A DNA stretch of 5,987 nucleotides from an uncultured Collinsella sp. (GTDB lineage: Bacteria; Actinomycetota; Coriobacteriia; Coriobacteriales; Coriobacteriaceae): the NCBI GenBank assembly GCA_958354105.1, contig CATWVA010000056.1:1-5987 (forward strand). The letters are read 5' to 3'. The notes below the pieces were generated by a model. The model did not search any database, was not told the DNA's origin, and saw only the letters and a list, made by a program, of their open reading frames with translations. Shown here one piece after another: positions 5,802 through 5,987 of this stretch. Both the position numbers and the translations under genes were made by a program. The first letter of the stretch is position 1. Every line of letters begins with the position of its first letter.

Positions 5802-5987
5802 CTATGCCTCGCGCTCGACCTCACTCACGCATTCGTTCTTGATGGTGCCAACGAGCGCCTGCAGTGCATCGACCACGTGTGGGCGAATGTCCCCGCCGAT
5901 AAGCACGAGCATGATGTCGTCACCTACGGAAAGCTCGCCGCTTGCCAGCCACACGCGCACATAGCCGATACCCGGCATCGCGCGCGT
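5802..5987 (-). CDS. Probable MoaE-like molybdopterin synthase catalytic subunit (C-terminal 61 residues only)
   Basis: The open frame enters from the right edge and ends at TAG (5802-5804). Visible segments are PGIGYVRVWLASGELSVGDD, then IMLVLIGGDIRPHVVDAL, then QALVGTIKNECVSEVEREA. The order 'G-x-L-x-VGD, hydrophobic strand, R, amphipathic helix, IK' resembles the last part of MoaE, which transfers sulphur from MoaD thiocarboxylate to cyclic pyranopterin during molybdenum cofactor synthesis. I recall similar divergent MoaE-annotated proteins in Coriobacteriia. The Lys of TIK aligns with E. coli MoaE Lys119, but the WKK/WKR motif containing Lys126 is absent and the protein stops about 11 residues later. 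The rest of the gene is needed to confirm the family. It converges on the membrane protein gene and shares its terminator. Confidence 0.55.
   Translation of the reverse strand, partial: TRAMPGIGYVRVWLASGELSVGDDIMLVLIGGDIRPHVVDALQALVGTIKNECVSEVEREA

Overview
The window is GC-rich bacterial DNA with tightly packed genes. It looks like a gut anaerobe of the Coriobacteriia, most likely Collinsella or a close relative. I infer this from the overall gene style, the four Fe-S cysteines in PurF, and a MoaE-like C-terminus that resembles what I recall from Coriobacteriia. No 16S or other definitive marker is present, so the genus is a guess.

Layout from left to right. At 1-446 (minus) is the N-terminal 148 residues of a galactitol-type PTS EIIA protein, running off the left edge. 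Positions 447-571 hold a strong minus-strand Rho-independent terminator (497-539) and a possible weak promoter for the PTS gene. At 572-4194 (minus) are three de novo purine genes, transcribed purF - purM - purN. Positions 4195-4481 are a divergent intergenic region with the purF -10 box on one strand and a near-consensus promoter on the other. At 4482-5711 (plus) is a 409-residue polytopic membrane protein with a C-terminal CmpB-type 'putative ABC transporter permease' domain. At 5733-5772 is a bidirectional terminator shared with a convergent gene. At 5802-5987 (minus) are the last 61 residues of a probable divergent MoaE-like molybdopterin synthase subunit, running off the right edge.

The three pur genes supply steps 1 (PurF), 5 (PurM) and 3 (PurN) of IMP synthesis; the other steps must be encoded elsewhere. 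purM and purN overlap by 11 bases and are probably translationally coupled. purF and purM are separated by 157 bases carrying three hairpins, one of which starts inside the purF stop codon. This spacer may modulate expression of the distal genes.

No exotic system (CRISPR, mobile element, defence island, RNA gene) is visible. The points most worth a second look are the purF-purM hairpin spacer, an extra segment in PurF, the MoaE-like end that lacks a catalytic lysine, and the membrane protein's extra N-terminal domain with a palindrome beside its promoter.
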